Positions 1 through 8,792 of a DNA stretch of 64,000 bases are shown here, in pieces. A program made the position numbers and the translations under genes. The stretch's first letter is position 1, and each line of letters starts with the position of its first letter. The stretch is from Clostridiales bacterium Firm_18 (GTDB lineage: Bacteria; Bacillota; Clostridia; Monoglobales; Firm-18), in the NCBI GenBank assembly GCA_001604215.1, contig LVAX01000106.1, forward strand, positions 1-64,000. Direction: 5' to 3'. The notes under the pieces are model-generated. The model did not search any database, was not told where the DNA came from, and saw only the letters and a list, made by a program, of their open reading frames with translations.

Positions 1-1103
1 GTTAGAAATAGCCGTTTCTGCTGATAATATGTCATTAAGCATGCAGTTAAATAGGTATTTCGTTTAATCTCATCGCTATCATCCGGGAGATTAATTATAT
101 TGTAATCTTTGCCATAACCATCGCCGTAGAAATGCTTATAGGAATAATCAAAGATAATACACTTTCCATAACGCTCTGAAAGTGACTTATCGTTAGAAGC
201 TGCAATTGCTTGTCCGAAGGTTGCAGAATACTCAAAGGAGAACCCATCCGAGCATAGCTCGTCCCTGTATTTCTGCCATTTACCATCTTTACCAGAGGAT
301 GAACCACGATGCCCTTCGTCCACAAATACAACGTTGCGATTTCCAAAACGGTTAACTGAGACTATAGTATCTTGATCCTTGTCACCTAACTTTGTATTTT
401 CCAGTACAATTATTTCATTTGCGTTCTGCATCCAACGACTGACTGACTTATCGTAAATTCGTGCAGGAATTCCAGAAGCGGCATAATCATCTATGTGCTG
501 GAGTGATAGACCTTCCTTTGGAGTTAGTAAGATAAATGTTGCATCATCCGGTAGTTTTCCACCGGAATAATGCAGATACTGAAGATAATTAATATGCATG
601 ATAAGCGTCTTCCCGCTTCCAGTTGCATTCCATATAGCAATTTTGTTCAAATCCTTAGCTGTATACGGCATATAGGTATCATTGGGAAATTGCGCGTTAA
701 AGTCAGCAAGATATGTATTCAAGCCGTCAATCAATGCTTCTCGATTATTGAAATATTGGTCAAGGTAGTGTTCAACAAAAAGCAGTGAAAGGTATTGAAA
801 ATACTTCAATACCATCGGCTCATCTCGATTATCGTTAATCTTTCTCATGTGCGATACAATGTTCAGATCATAACGCGCGAGCGATTCCTCACTTATCGCA
901 CACTTACCCCCAAACTGTGCTATCAACTGTTTATGAAAACCCGTAACACCTTCATCGTCGATTTCTTCCAATGAAGGCTTTTTCATATTAAGAGAAAGAT
1001 CCTTTAATGTACTAACCCCAAACTGGGCCAGTATATAACGATTTAATATAAGTTTTTGATAGAATTTTAGTTGCGGCTCGTTAGCCGTTGTTCTTCTTGC
1101 CAT
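1..1103 (-). CDS. Type III restriction enzyme Res-like DEAD/DEAH helicase-nuclease subunit (N-terminal part; continues beyond window start)
   Basis: Open frame on minus strand from CAT at 1101-1103 (MARRTTANEPQLKFYQKLILNRYILAQFG...), Walker A 'AIWNATGSGKTL' near 610-640 and 'FVDEGH' near 315-330; no stop before the window edge, so absent from the ORF track. Confidence 0.85.
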   Translation of the reverse strand, partial: MARRTTANEPQLKFYQKLILNRYILAQFGVSTLKDLSLNMKKPSLEEIDDEGVTGFHKQLIAQFGGKCAISEESLARYDLNIVSHMRKINDNRDEPMVLKYFQYLSLLFVEHYLDQYFNNREALIDGLNTYLADFNAQFPNDTYMPYTAKDLNKIAIWNATGSGKTLIMHINYLQYLHYSGGKLPDDATFILLTPKEGLSLQHIDDYAASGIPARIYDKSVSRWMQNANEIIVLENTKLGDKDQDTIVSVNRFGNRNVVFVDEGHRGSSSGKDGKWQKYRDELCSDGFSFEYSATFGQAIAASNDKSLSERYGKCIIFDYSYKHFYGDGYGKDYNIINLPDDSDEIKRNTYLTACLMTYYQQKRLFL

Positions 1104-1115
1104 TGTGCCGCCTCC

Positions 1116-2066
1116 TTATCTGTATGATGCTGAAGAGTTATATATTTCAATGCTATCATCCTTAAATGATTCGAGAATATCATTATAAATCAGGAATTGC
1201 TTTATATCATATGCTGATACACGCGACTTAGGTCCTATGTAGATACTTGATATAGCATTTTTAATATCTTTAATTCCCAATTCAATACTCATTATTAGAT
1301 CTTTAGAAGTGGAGCGGTATGTTAATGTAGCTTTTGAAAAATTTGCACTAAAAGCTTTGTTTTCATAAATTTCTATGCACAATATCCCACCAAACTCTTT
1401 ATTGATCTGTGTCAATCCGGCGCTGCTAAATGCAATCCGCCATTCATGTTCTTCAATAAATGCAGGATTTTTATAGAAAGCTTCGTATGTATGGATTGTT
1501 TGAAGAGCTTTCTCAACAATTCTATAGTTTTCCGCAGATGATTTGTCATTTGAATAATTGCCCAATATACTTTGAGATTCAATAAATGCGATAAATTCTT
1601 TTTCGCCATAATTGACTTTTCTTAATAAGAATTCATTAGTACTGACACTATCATTATTCATACAGTTAAAATATTCCATATTGAAACCAATACAAATACC
1701 ATTACCATCATCGGCATAAGCTCTCCATTGGCTTAATTGGTCTTTTACCTCAGATAGACAAAAAGCATACGTATCGTATTGTGGAGAAGTTAGATTGTCT
1801 TCTATCAATAATAACTCCTTCTTGTGATCTTCACTATCATACTTTGGGACAGATTCGCCTATCTTATATTTTTCAATTTGACTTTTAAGATATTTTAATT
1901 GCAATTCTTTACAATATTTTTTAAGCTCTTTGTATACCCAAACCAGTTCCATAGAATCATTCGATTTACTTATATCAGAAAGCCATATTGACCTACCTTC
2001 AATTATCTTTTGAAATGTAGGTAAACTGCAATAATGGTATAGTACTTTTGGGACTTGTATTGACAT
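1116..2066 (-). CDS. DUF2971-family protein
   Basis: 'LYHYCSLPTFQKIIEGRSIWLSDISKSNDSME' and 'SQWRAYADDGNGICIGF' typical of DUF2971; start overlaps the mod stop codon (TAATG). Confidence 0.75.
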   Translation of the reverse strand: MSIQVPKVLYHYCSLPTFQKIIEGRSIWLSDISKSNDSMELVWVYKELKKYCKELQLKYLKSQIEKYKIGESVPKYDSEDHKKELLLIEDNLTSPQYDTYAFCLSEVKDQLSQWRAYADDGNGICIGFNMEYFNCMNNDSVSTNEFLLRKVNYGEKEFIAFIESQSILGNYSNDKSSAENYRIVEKALQTIHTYEAFYKNPAFIEEHEWRIAFSSAGLTQINKEFGGILCIEIYENKAFSANFSKATLTYRSTSKDLIMSIELGIKDIKNAISSIYIGPKSRVSAYDIKQFLIYNDILESFKDDSIEIYNSSASYR

Positions 2067-5000
2067 TATCTTATCTCCTCGAACATCCGCTTTTTCATTT
2101 CTTCGTCAATGAGTAGTACCTGCCAGTTCTCGCCATTGGTACGCAGATTCATTAGATTGTTGTCGCAGTTTACATATATCCGTTTGAAGCTTCGGCCGTT
2201 CGGTAGTGCAAGGAAATAGGCATCAAGCGCAGCATTGTCTTTTTCAATGTCACCGGTCATTTCACGCCATATAACCAGTGCCTTATCACCATTCGGGGTA
2301 GTTCCTTCGATGGTTTTAAATTTATAAGTACTTCCGGCTTTAAGTGAGGCAGTGACAGCACCGTATTCGCCTGTGAGAAGATCTGCATCAAATGAAACAA
2401 GCGCATGGCTTTTTGTAACTGTAAGCCCAATAAGATAGTTGAAGGTTTCCACAAGGTCAATATTGCGCTCCTTGCTCTCAAGATTGCGGGTAATGAGCAT
2501 CTTATAACTGAATGGCTTATCAAGTTTTTCAACATTCAGCAAACTTGCGCTACCCGCAGATTCAGTATTGAGCATATAGGAGAGTGTGTAATCTTCCCGT
2601 GCCGCACCAAGCAAATCATAATTACCGCCATTTAAAACAATGCTGTTCAACGTATCCTCGTAGGATTCGAGTCTTATGTATTTGAAGGCGTGAGAATTGC
2701 CCCTACGGGAGATCGGCTTTCCTTTTTTCCATCCGGCAACACCGTTGTAATCATCAGAATAAATAGCTTTGATAACACGCGGTTTTGTTGCCGTATCAAA
2801 ATGATTGCCCATTTCGGCAAGGATATATTTCCTTGCACCTTTATCCTCATTGTTCAGTCTAATTATCGCGTGACCTGTAGTCCCAGAACCGGCAAAAAAA
2901 TCAAATACTATTCCAGAATCTTTATCAGATAACCCAGCCTTTACGCAGTCTATAACAGTATAAATAGACTTTGGATAATCAAATGGGATGTTCATGGCTG
3001 TTAATAGTGCAGACCCATAGCTATTAGCAGAATACTTTTTATCGGTCCATGTCGTTTTATAGCGAAAAACAGATTTACTGCGCATTATGTCTATATCGCC
3101 TTGTTGAACATCACCCTTGACCCACAACTGGTCACGAATCCCTTCAACTGTACCACGTTCAAATACCCATTTCTTTTCAACGCCATTATTATCTATTGGA
3201 TATACAGCTATCGTATTTTCATCGATTTTGATACAACGTGATTCTGGGTGGTAGTCATCAGGTGATACGTCTCCAAAGCCAATAATCTCGTTATTTCTCA
3301 CATAAATGGGATAAAAACAATTTGCAGCATCAGTTCGCAAATTATTATTACCTGAATTATCTCTAAATGTACGTACATCTATACCACTCTCATCACGGAT
3401 TTCTTGCCCAATAACATTTTTTAAATCACTATATACAAAATAAGCGAATTCATTGGTAAAAGAAAAGTTATCACCTTGCTGACCTGACGGATTATGTACA
3501 ACAGTGATCGCTGTTATCTGTTTTGATGGGAAAATTACACGCAATAATTCTCCAAGTCTCGTTTGTTCAACTTCATCAATAGCTATAGTTATCACACTAT
3601 CTTCCTTTAACAAATACGACGCAGCAGATAACCTATTCTCTATTAGACTTAACCAAGATGAGTGCTTAAATGTATTTTTATATAATATTTCGCTTGATTT
3701 TGCGTTGTATGGTGGATCTATGTATATGCATTTCACTTTATTTTGGTATTTTTGTTGCAGAAGGCGTATAGCTTGAAAATTTTCGCTATGTATCAACAAA
3801 CCATCAAGCTTTTCATCTAAATTGTCAATGCTGGCAATAAGCCGCTCTTTAAATTCATTACTGAAGAAAACCGTATCCAACACCAGAAACGGATTTTGCT
3901 TTAAAAATTCCACTGTAAGCGGGACAGAATAGGGTACCGTGAACATATCGTCGCCAGTGATTTCGTCAATAGCAAACAGGCACACCCATTCCTCACGCTG
4001 AGCGTCATTTGCAGCAATTTCGGGATACATGGATTCCGGCACGCGATCAAGTGTAATGCAATAATTCGTCTCAACAACGAATTTCTTTTTAAGAAATAAT
4101 TTCTTTTGAAAATCCTCAATCTGAGCAAGAAAAGTGATAATCTTACGCGCAATTTTGCGAATGACCTTTGCTTTTGTCAGGTATTCTTTCGTTTTTGCTT
4201 CATCCTGCTCATCAATATCGTCAAGATAAATAACTTCATTCTTAATGTAGAAGTCAAGCTCGCGGCGCAGGAACTTACCTAAATCCTTGTGTATGAAGTA
4301 GTCATATGTATTGCGTGCCGTGTAACGATTAAGGTGTCGTTCGAGCAATGTTTTATTGTCAGTAACCGTCATAATAGCAGCGAATGGTAAATATTCCGGT
4401 TGCGTTTGCACAGCCGCAAAAGCATCTACAATATCTGTTATGTGCCGTGCCTGCGCTGTTTTGCCGCTATATTCTGAAGCTTTGTATTCAACGTAAATAA
4501 AGAGTTCACCATTAATAACTTCAAATGGCTTATCAGTATGAAGCTGAAAGAAGCGTTTTTCTTTGGATTTATTATTATCAATCTCAGTTTCTGCTTCAAC
4601 GAGCTTGAAATGGACGGTTTCTCCGTACATTGTCTTGAAGGAGTAATCTTTAAAATATTCGCTGGTCTTAACATAATACTGGTCAGCATTTGCCCAGTGA
4701 AGCTTGACTTCCTCACCCTCGTAAGGAATAGCATACACACCATCTTTATAGCGACGCTGAGATATAAAATCGCCATCGTCGTAATAGCGGGAGAAGAAGT
4801 TTGTCAGGTGGTTATAAACATCAGCTTCTACAGCAGTAATGTCATTTCTAGCAGCAAGAGACTTTTTCTTTTCTTCAAGCTCAGCAATAGCAGCTGTTTT
4901 TATTGCCTCAGATAGGGGCGCGGCTTTTGTATCTGCAATTTGTTTGTCAATTGCAGCAACCTCGGCAGATATATCTAATTCCGCAAGTTCGCGTAAACCC

Positions 5001-5155
5001 TCTGTAATTTGAGCGGGCAGTTCTTCTTCAATGAATCTATTGATTTCATCGCGTTTCATGCGCATAATGCGATAAATACCAAAATCGAGATCTGCTTGAT
5101 CAAATTGAAACATCTCACGGAGTATATTCATTAACTTCTTTTGATTATCTGTCAT
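2066..5155 (-). CDS. Site-specific DNA (adenine) methyltransferase, type III Mod-like, large (1029 aa)
   Basis: Motif IV 'IDPPYNAK' followed by motif I-like 'FDFFAGSGTTGHAI' (beta-class order); adjacent Res-like gene. Confidence 0.85.
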   Translation of the reverse strand: MTDNQKKLMNILREMFQFDQADLDFGIYRIMRMKRDEINRFIEEELPAQITEGLRELAELDISAEVAAIDKQIADTKAAPLSEAIKTAAIAELEEKKKSLAARNDITAVEADVYNHLTNFFSRYYDDGDFISQRRYKDGVYAIPYEGEEVKLHWANADQYYVKTSEYFKDYSFKTMYGETVHFKLVEAETEIDNNKSKEKRFFQLHTDKPFEVINGELFIYVEYKASEYSGKTAQARHITDIVDAFAAVQTQPEYLPFAAIMTVTDNKTLLERHLNRYTARNTYDYFIHKDLGKFLRRELDFYIKNEVIYLDDIDEQDEAKTKEYLTKAKVIRKIARKIITFLAQIEDFQKKLFLKKKFVVETNYCITLDRVPESMYPEIAANDAQREEWVCLFAIDEITGDDMFTVPYSVPLTVEFLKQNPFLVLDTVFFSNEFKERLIASIDNLDEKLDGLLIHSENFQAIRLLQQKYQNKVKCIYIDPPYNAKSSEILYKNTFKHSSWLSLIENRLSAASYLLKEDSVITIAIDEVEQTRLGELLRVIFPSKQITAITVVHNPSGQQGDNFSFTNEFAYFVYSDLKNVIGQEIRDESGIDVRTFRDNSGNNNLRTDAANCFYPIYVRNNEIIGFGDVSPDDYHPESRCIKIDENTIAVYPIDNNGVEKKWVFERGTVEGIRDQLWVKGDVQQGDIDIMRSKSVFRYKTTWTDKKYSANSYGSALLTAMNIPFDYPKSIYTVIDCVKAGLSDKDSGIVFDFFAGSGTTGHAIIRLNNEDKGARKYILAEMGNHFDTATKPRVIKAIYSDDYNGVAGWKKGKPISRRGNSHAFKYIRLESYEDTLNSIVLNGGNYDLLGAAREDYTLSYMLNTESAGSASLLNVEKLDKPFSYKMLITRNLESKERNIDLVETFNYLIGLTVTKSHALVSFDADLLTGEYGAVTASLKAGSTYKFKTIEGTTPNGDKALVIWREMTGDIEKDNAALDAYFLALPNGRSFKRIYVNCDNNLMNLRTNGENWQVLLIDEEMKKRMFEEIR

Positions 5156-5397
5156 TTCGTATTACCTTCCTCTCTACCATCTGTGGCAGGGACATGCTCT
5201 GGCACGATTTCCATAATGTCGCCTATATCGCATTTTAAAGCAGCGCATACTTTCATTAATATCGTGGTTGTCACTGGTTCATCTCGACCAAGCTTCGTTA
5301 TCACACTGGCACTGATATCCGCCGCAGCTTGCAGATCCTTCTTCTTCATTTTCTTATCAATAAGCAGTTTCCATAACTTGTTATAACTAACAGCCAT
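5152..5397 (-). CDS. XRE/Cro-CI family transcriptional regulator
   Basis: 'LIDKKMKKKDLQAAADISASVITKLGRDEPVTTTILMKVCAALKCDIGDIMEIVPE' HTH; 4-nt overlap with mod. Confidence 0.85.
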   Translation of the reverse strand: MAVSYNKLWKLLIDKKMKKKDLQAAADISASVITKLGRDEPVTTTILMKVCAALKCDIGDIMEIVPEHVPATDGREEGNTK

Positions 5398-5434
5398 TTA
5401 TATCACCTCGACATAGACAATAATTCATTTAATA

Positions 5435-5479
5435 ATTATATCACCATTTTAGGCTATTTACAAGTATTAACGCCTAAAT
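5435..5479 (-). promoter_or_regulatory. Predicted promoter of the R-M operon with an inverted repeat (TTTAGGC-N17-GCCTAAA) over the -35/spacer
   Basis: Minus strand TTGTAA (5463-5458), 17-nt spacer, TATAAT (5440-5435); inverted repeat ATTTTAGGC 5446-5454 / GCCTAAAT 5472-5479. Confidence 0.6.
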
Positions 5480-5532
5480 AAAATATAAAAACTTTTTTTG
5501 TGTGATTATTCGCATCTATAAAACTGGACACA

Positions 5533-5838
5533 TTGCGGTCGCATCAACTTCAAACGGAGCTATTAAAGCTGGCCACTTCTAATGCGGATTATGATAAGGT
5601 CGGCGACGAGATTCACCGCTTGCGTGACCACAAGCAGAAGCTGCTTCTTGAAAGCGCTAACCGTGACGAGCTAAAAAAGCGGATTACTGATATGAGCACA
5701 TTTCTAAAGAAGCAATCTACCGCTCTTACCAAATACGATGACCAACTTGTCCGGCGGTTGATTGAAAAGGTCACCATCTACGAGGATAAATTCACTGTGG
5801 TATTTAAGTCCGGCGTGACGGTGGATGTGGATGAATAA
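5533..5838 (+). pseudogene. C-terminal fragment of a large serine recombinase
   Basis: 'HQLQTELLKLATSNADYDKVGDEIHRLRDHKQKLL...LTKYDDQLVRRLIEKVTIYEDKFTVVFKSGVTVDVDE' resembles the C-terminal region of large serine recombinases; no catalytic domain upstream. Confidence 0.75.
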
Positions 5839-5909
5839 AGTAAAAACGAGCAAGGCACTCCATGTGAATTTGGCACGGGGCGCCTTAGTTTTTGCTGAGT
5901 TGACTTAAG

Positions 5910-7019
5910 TCAATCCCTATCAATTTTTTCTGAACGATACTTATGTTTAAGAGCATTGTTTGCTGTTTCAATAATTGAAAATTCAAAATCCTTCTTTGGC
6001 ATTTCTATCGAAGACAAGAACTTCTTGTTTCCTTTGAAAGACTTCCATAATAGTGTCTTATCTTTTTCATCAAGATTTATCTTATACAAAAGATTGGAGA
6101 GAAAAACAATCAAAGAATTCTGCTTGTCATCAGTCTTTTGTTTGCTAAAAGCTATGTATTCTTTCAAATCTCCTATATCAAATTTGGGCTGCAATCCAGT
6201 TATCGGATTAACCAACAATTGAGTAGAAGAATTCATTAGATTCACATAGGAACCCAATTCATATTGCTGTGCCTCTGTCATTAAGTTGTAGTCCAAGCCA
6301 AATTCTCTTGTTCTTTCGCTTGCACAATTAAGTTTTTGGCTTTCATCTTTAATGCGGATTATACGCTCGTTTATTTCTACAATAGCAAGTTCGTATGATT
6401 TAACATCACGCTTGCTTATGAGGGTGAAAATATCCTCAAGACGGTTCTGATCGCTTTTCCCTTTCCATAACAGAAGCCCGCTGACCACAATTGCAACTCC
6501 GGCAATCGCCCAACCAACAGGTCCAGCAAGAGCCAGAAATGCATTTCCGGCAGCCATTCCTCCACCACCAGCCGCAAGCGCACCTCCGCCCAACCAAGCT
6601 AATGCTGCGTTGGTAGCTGCCGCACCACTTAAAGCAGATATAGCTGTTCCTGTTGAAGCAACACCGAATGTCGTCGCAATTCCCATTGCTACAGTAGGGC
6701 CAAGGGCTACAACTGCGACTCCGACACCTGCACCAGCAACACCTTTCCCAGCATTTTTTGCTGCGGCACTTTTATAATCTGATTCAATTTTTTCTGCTTG
6801 CTGTTTCCAGTTCAGGCGGATTTCTTTCAGCTTTTCATACTCTAAACGCTTCTCATTCGGCACATTCCTAATTTCGTCAAATATTTTTTGTATGGTTGTC
6901 AATTCATCATAAAGGTTGCTTGTGCATGTGCCCAACTCGTATATTTTTTCATTTGTTTTCTTAATAGCAGATTCTGCCTGCTCTTGTGCAAGTTTTAACC
7001 TGGATTTTTTCTTGCTCAT
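5910..7019 (-). CDS. Uncharacterised protein: N-terminal coiled coil, Gly/Ala-rich (glycine-zipper-like) membrane region, helical C-terminus
   Basis: Complete ORF; 'AGKGVAGAGVGVAVVALGPTVAMGIATTFGVASTGTAISALSGAAATNAALAWLGGGALAAGGGGMAAGNAFLALAGPVGWAIAGVAIVVSGLLLW'. Confidence 0.6.
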   Translation of the reverse strand: MSKKKSRLKLAQEQAESAIKKTNEKIYELGTCTSNLYDELTTIQKIFDEIRNVPNEKRLEYEKLKEIRLNWKQQAEKIESDYKSAAAKNAGKGVAGAGVGVAVVALGPTVAMGIATTFGVASTGTAISALSGAAATNAALAWLGGGALAAGGGGMAAGNAFLALAGPVGWAIAGVAIVVSGLLLWKGKSDQNRLEDIFTLISKRDVKSYELAIVEINERIIRIKDESQKLNCASERTREFGLDYNLMTEAQQYELGSYVNLMNSSTQLLVNPITGLQPKFDIGDLKEYIAFSKQKTDDKQNSLIVFLSNLLYKINLDEKDKTLLWKSFKGNKKFLSSIEMPKKDFEFSIIETANNALKHKYRSEKIDRD

Positions 7020-7021
7020 TG

Positions 7022-8455
7022 TTACCCCCTCCTAAAATATGTATCTATATCGGATTTTTCCCTAAGTATATTATTATCAGGGACCTTTCTGAGTTCTGCC
7101 AACCGAGCAGACTTCTGGAATGCCTGAACATACATATCACTGTTCTTAAAGTCATCAACAAAATCTACAAGTTCCTTATCATCGTATATCTCGGATAATA
7201 ATGAAAGTCCGCTCAGATAGTTTTCTACAATGGTTATTTCTCTTCTTGAAAACCGGGCCTCAGACTCAGCTTTTCGTATTACAATGGCACGTTTTGCTTC
7301 ACCATACAATGAAATCGTGAAACGACCCAATCCAACTATGTTAAGTCGAAGGAAAAATTCTGTCGCATTGAAAGTACCGCCTCCGGTTATGAATGCCCGT
7401 ATGGTAGCATCGCCGAGATCCATCATGCAGAAGGTACCGTGCGCTACTGTAAGCATTCTTTTTACTGTGGGATTTGAAAATGGCTCACAAGCTTTCCACA
7501 TAACAGACGGAGAACGCTCTTCTTTCTCTGTTGTGGCAATATACTTGATCAGCCGCCTTATTGCATATACCAATCTGACAATGATTTCATTAATAAAGAC
7601 TGGTATAGCCTGGGCTGCTTGAAAACGAACATCGTATCCTTTCTTGTATATGTTCAACGCCAACTCATTTATGTCGTTATCAAACTGTGATACAGGGATA
7701 TTCAGTTGCCGTTTTATTACAATAATGTCATTCGTCCACGCCCAGAATGGAGATGGTATTCCCATCCCTCGTCCTTTACTGCCGGAAGCTCCGGACATAT
7801 CCGAAATCAAATGACCGAACCAATTAACAAACCCACAGAACAATTTCGCTGGAACACTATTGCCACGCAGTTCAAATTTCCCGTCAGCATCCTGTAAAGA
7901 TATCAGTTCCCCACCGGATACAAAATGGGATTGATTTGTGAACTGATCTAATATAGAAAAGAACAATCCAAGTATAGTTGGATTATGTCCAAGCGATTTG
8001 AAATGATGATTCGTAGGATTCAATTCAAATATAAAACTTGCTGCATCACCGGCTCCGCGCTGGTCATATGGAATGCTAAACTTCTTTTCAAGGAAACTAA
8101 TAGCCGATGCCAGCGGATTATCGCCTTTTCCGCCCCATCCGCAAAGTTGCGCAAAATCAGTTGTCCGATTTGCAAACCACTTATCCGTGATATCTCCAAT
8201 CGGCGATTCTCCGGGTTTTCCAATCAGGAAAATATCTATCAGACCACATAATGCTCCTGAACTTGCGGCCAATGCATAGTCCAGTTTGTCGCAGTTCGGT
8301 CTGAGGCTCTCAATTGACTTAATTGTTTCTTCAAGGCTTCGTATTTCAGTTTCCGCAGATATAAGCGCAGTCTCAATGGAAGATGTAAAGCTGAAGCCAT
8401 CGTCAGCAACATTCATTTCAAGAACGTATCGGTCTGTACCTTCTACATGATTCAT
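7022..8455 (-). CDS. Uncharacterised protein, partner of 5910-7019
   Basis: Complete 477-aa ORF 2 nt upstream of its partner; 'FVNWFGHLISDMSGASGSKGRGMGIPSPFWAW' and 'GHNPTILGLFFSILDQFT' segments; no family assigned. Confidence 0.6.
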   Translation of the reverse strand: MNHVEGTDRYVLEMNVADDGFSFTSSIETALISAETEIRSLEETIKSIESLRPNCDKLDYALAASSGALCGLIDIFLIGKPGESPIGDITDKWFANRTTDFAQLCGWGGKGDNPLASAISFLEKKFSIPYDQRGAGDAASFIFELNPTNHHFKSLGHNPTILGLFFSILDQFTNQSHFVSGGELISLQDADGKFELRGNSVPAKLFCGFVNWFGHLISDMSGASGSKGRGMGIPSPFWAWTNDIIVIKRQLNIPVSQFDNDINELALNIYKKGYDVRFQAAQAIPVFINEIIVRLVYAIRRLIKYIATTEKEERSPSVMWKACEPFSNPTVKRMLTVAHGTFCMMDLGDATIRAFITGGGTFNATEFFLRLNIVGLGRFTISLYGEAKRAIVIRKAESEARFSRREITIVENYLSGLSLLSEIYDDKELVDFVDDFKNSDMYVQAFQKSARLAELRKVPDNNILREKSDIDTYFRRG

Positions 8456-8553
8456 GCTGTTATACTCCCTTCTTTTAGTTTGTGTTATATCCGAATGTCT
8501 GGTTGAACGTATTTTGGGTCAGCAATTTCCTTGTAGTTGCCTGTTTAATCTTA

Positions 8554-8670
8554 ACATCCAACCTGACCACACAACCTCAAAAACTTCCGAAAAAACATCT
8601 AACCTGACCACTCACGACCCCTGACATCTAACCCGACCACTCGCGGGGCTATGACATCTAACCTGACCAC
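8554..8670. repeat. Four imperfect direct repeats of ACATCTAACCTGACCAC (possible insertion-sequence end remnant)
   Basis: Copies at 8554-8570 (acatccaacctgaccac), 8595-8611, 8624-8640 (acatctaacccgaccac), 8654-8670. Confidence 0.75.
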
Positions 8671-8792
8671 TTGACTATCAAAAACCGCTCTTATGGACTT
8701 GTTCCCGCGAAGCAAAAAAATCTCATTTTTGTTTGATGGATTTTACACCCATATGTGCTAAAAGCCTTGATATATAAGCCTTTCTCACATAC

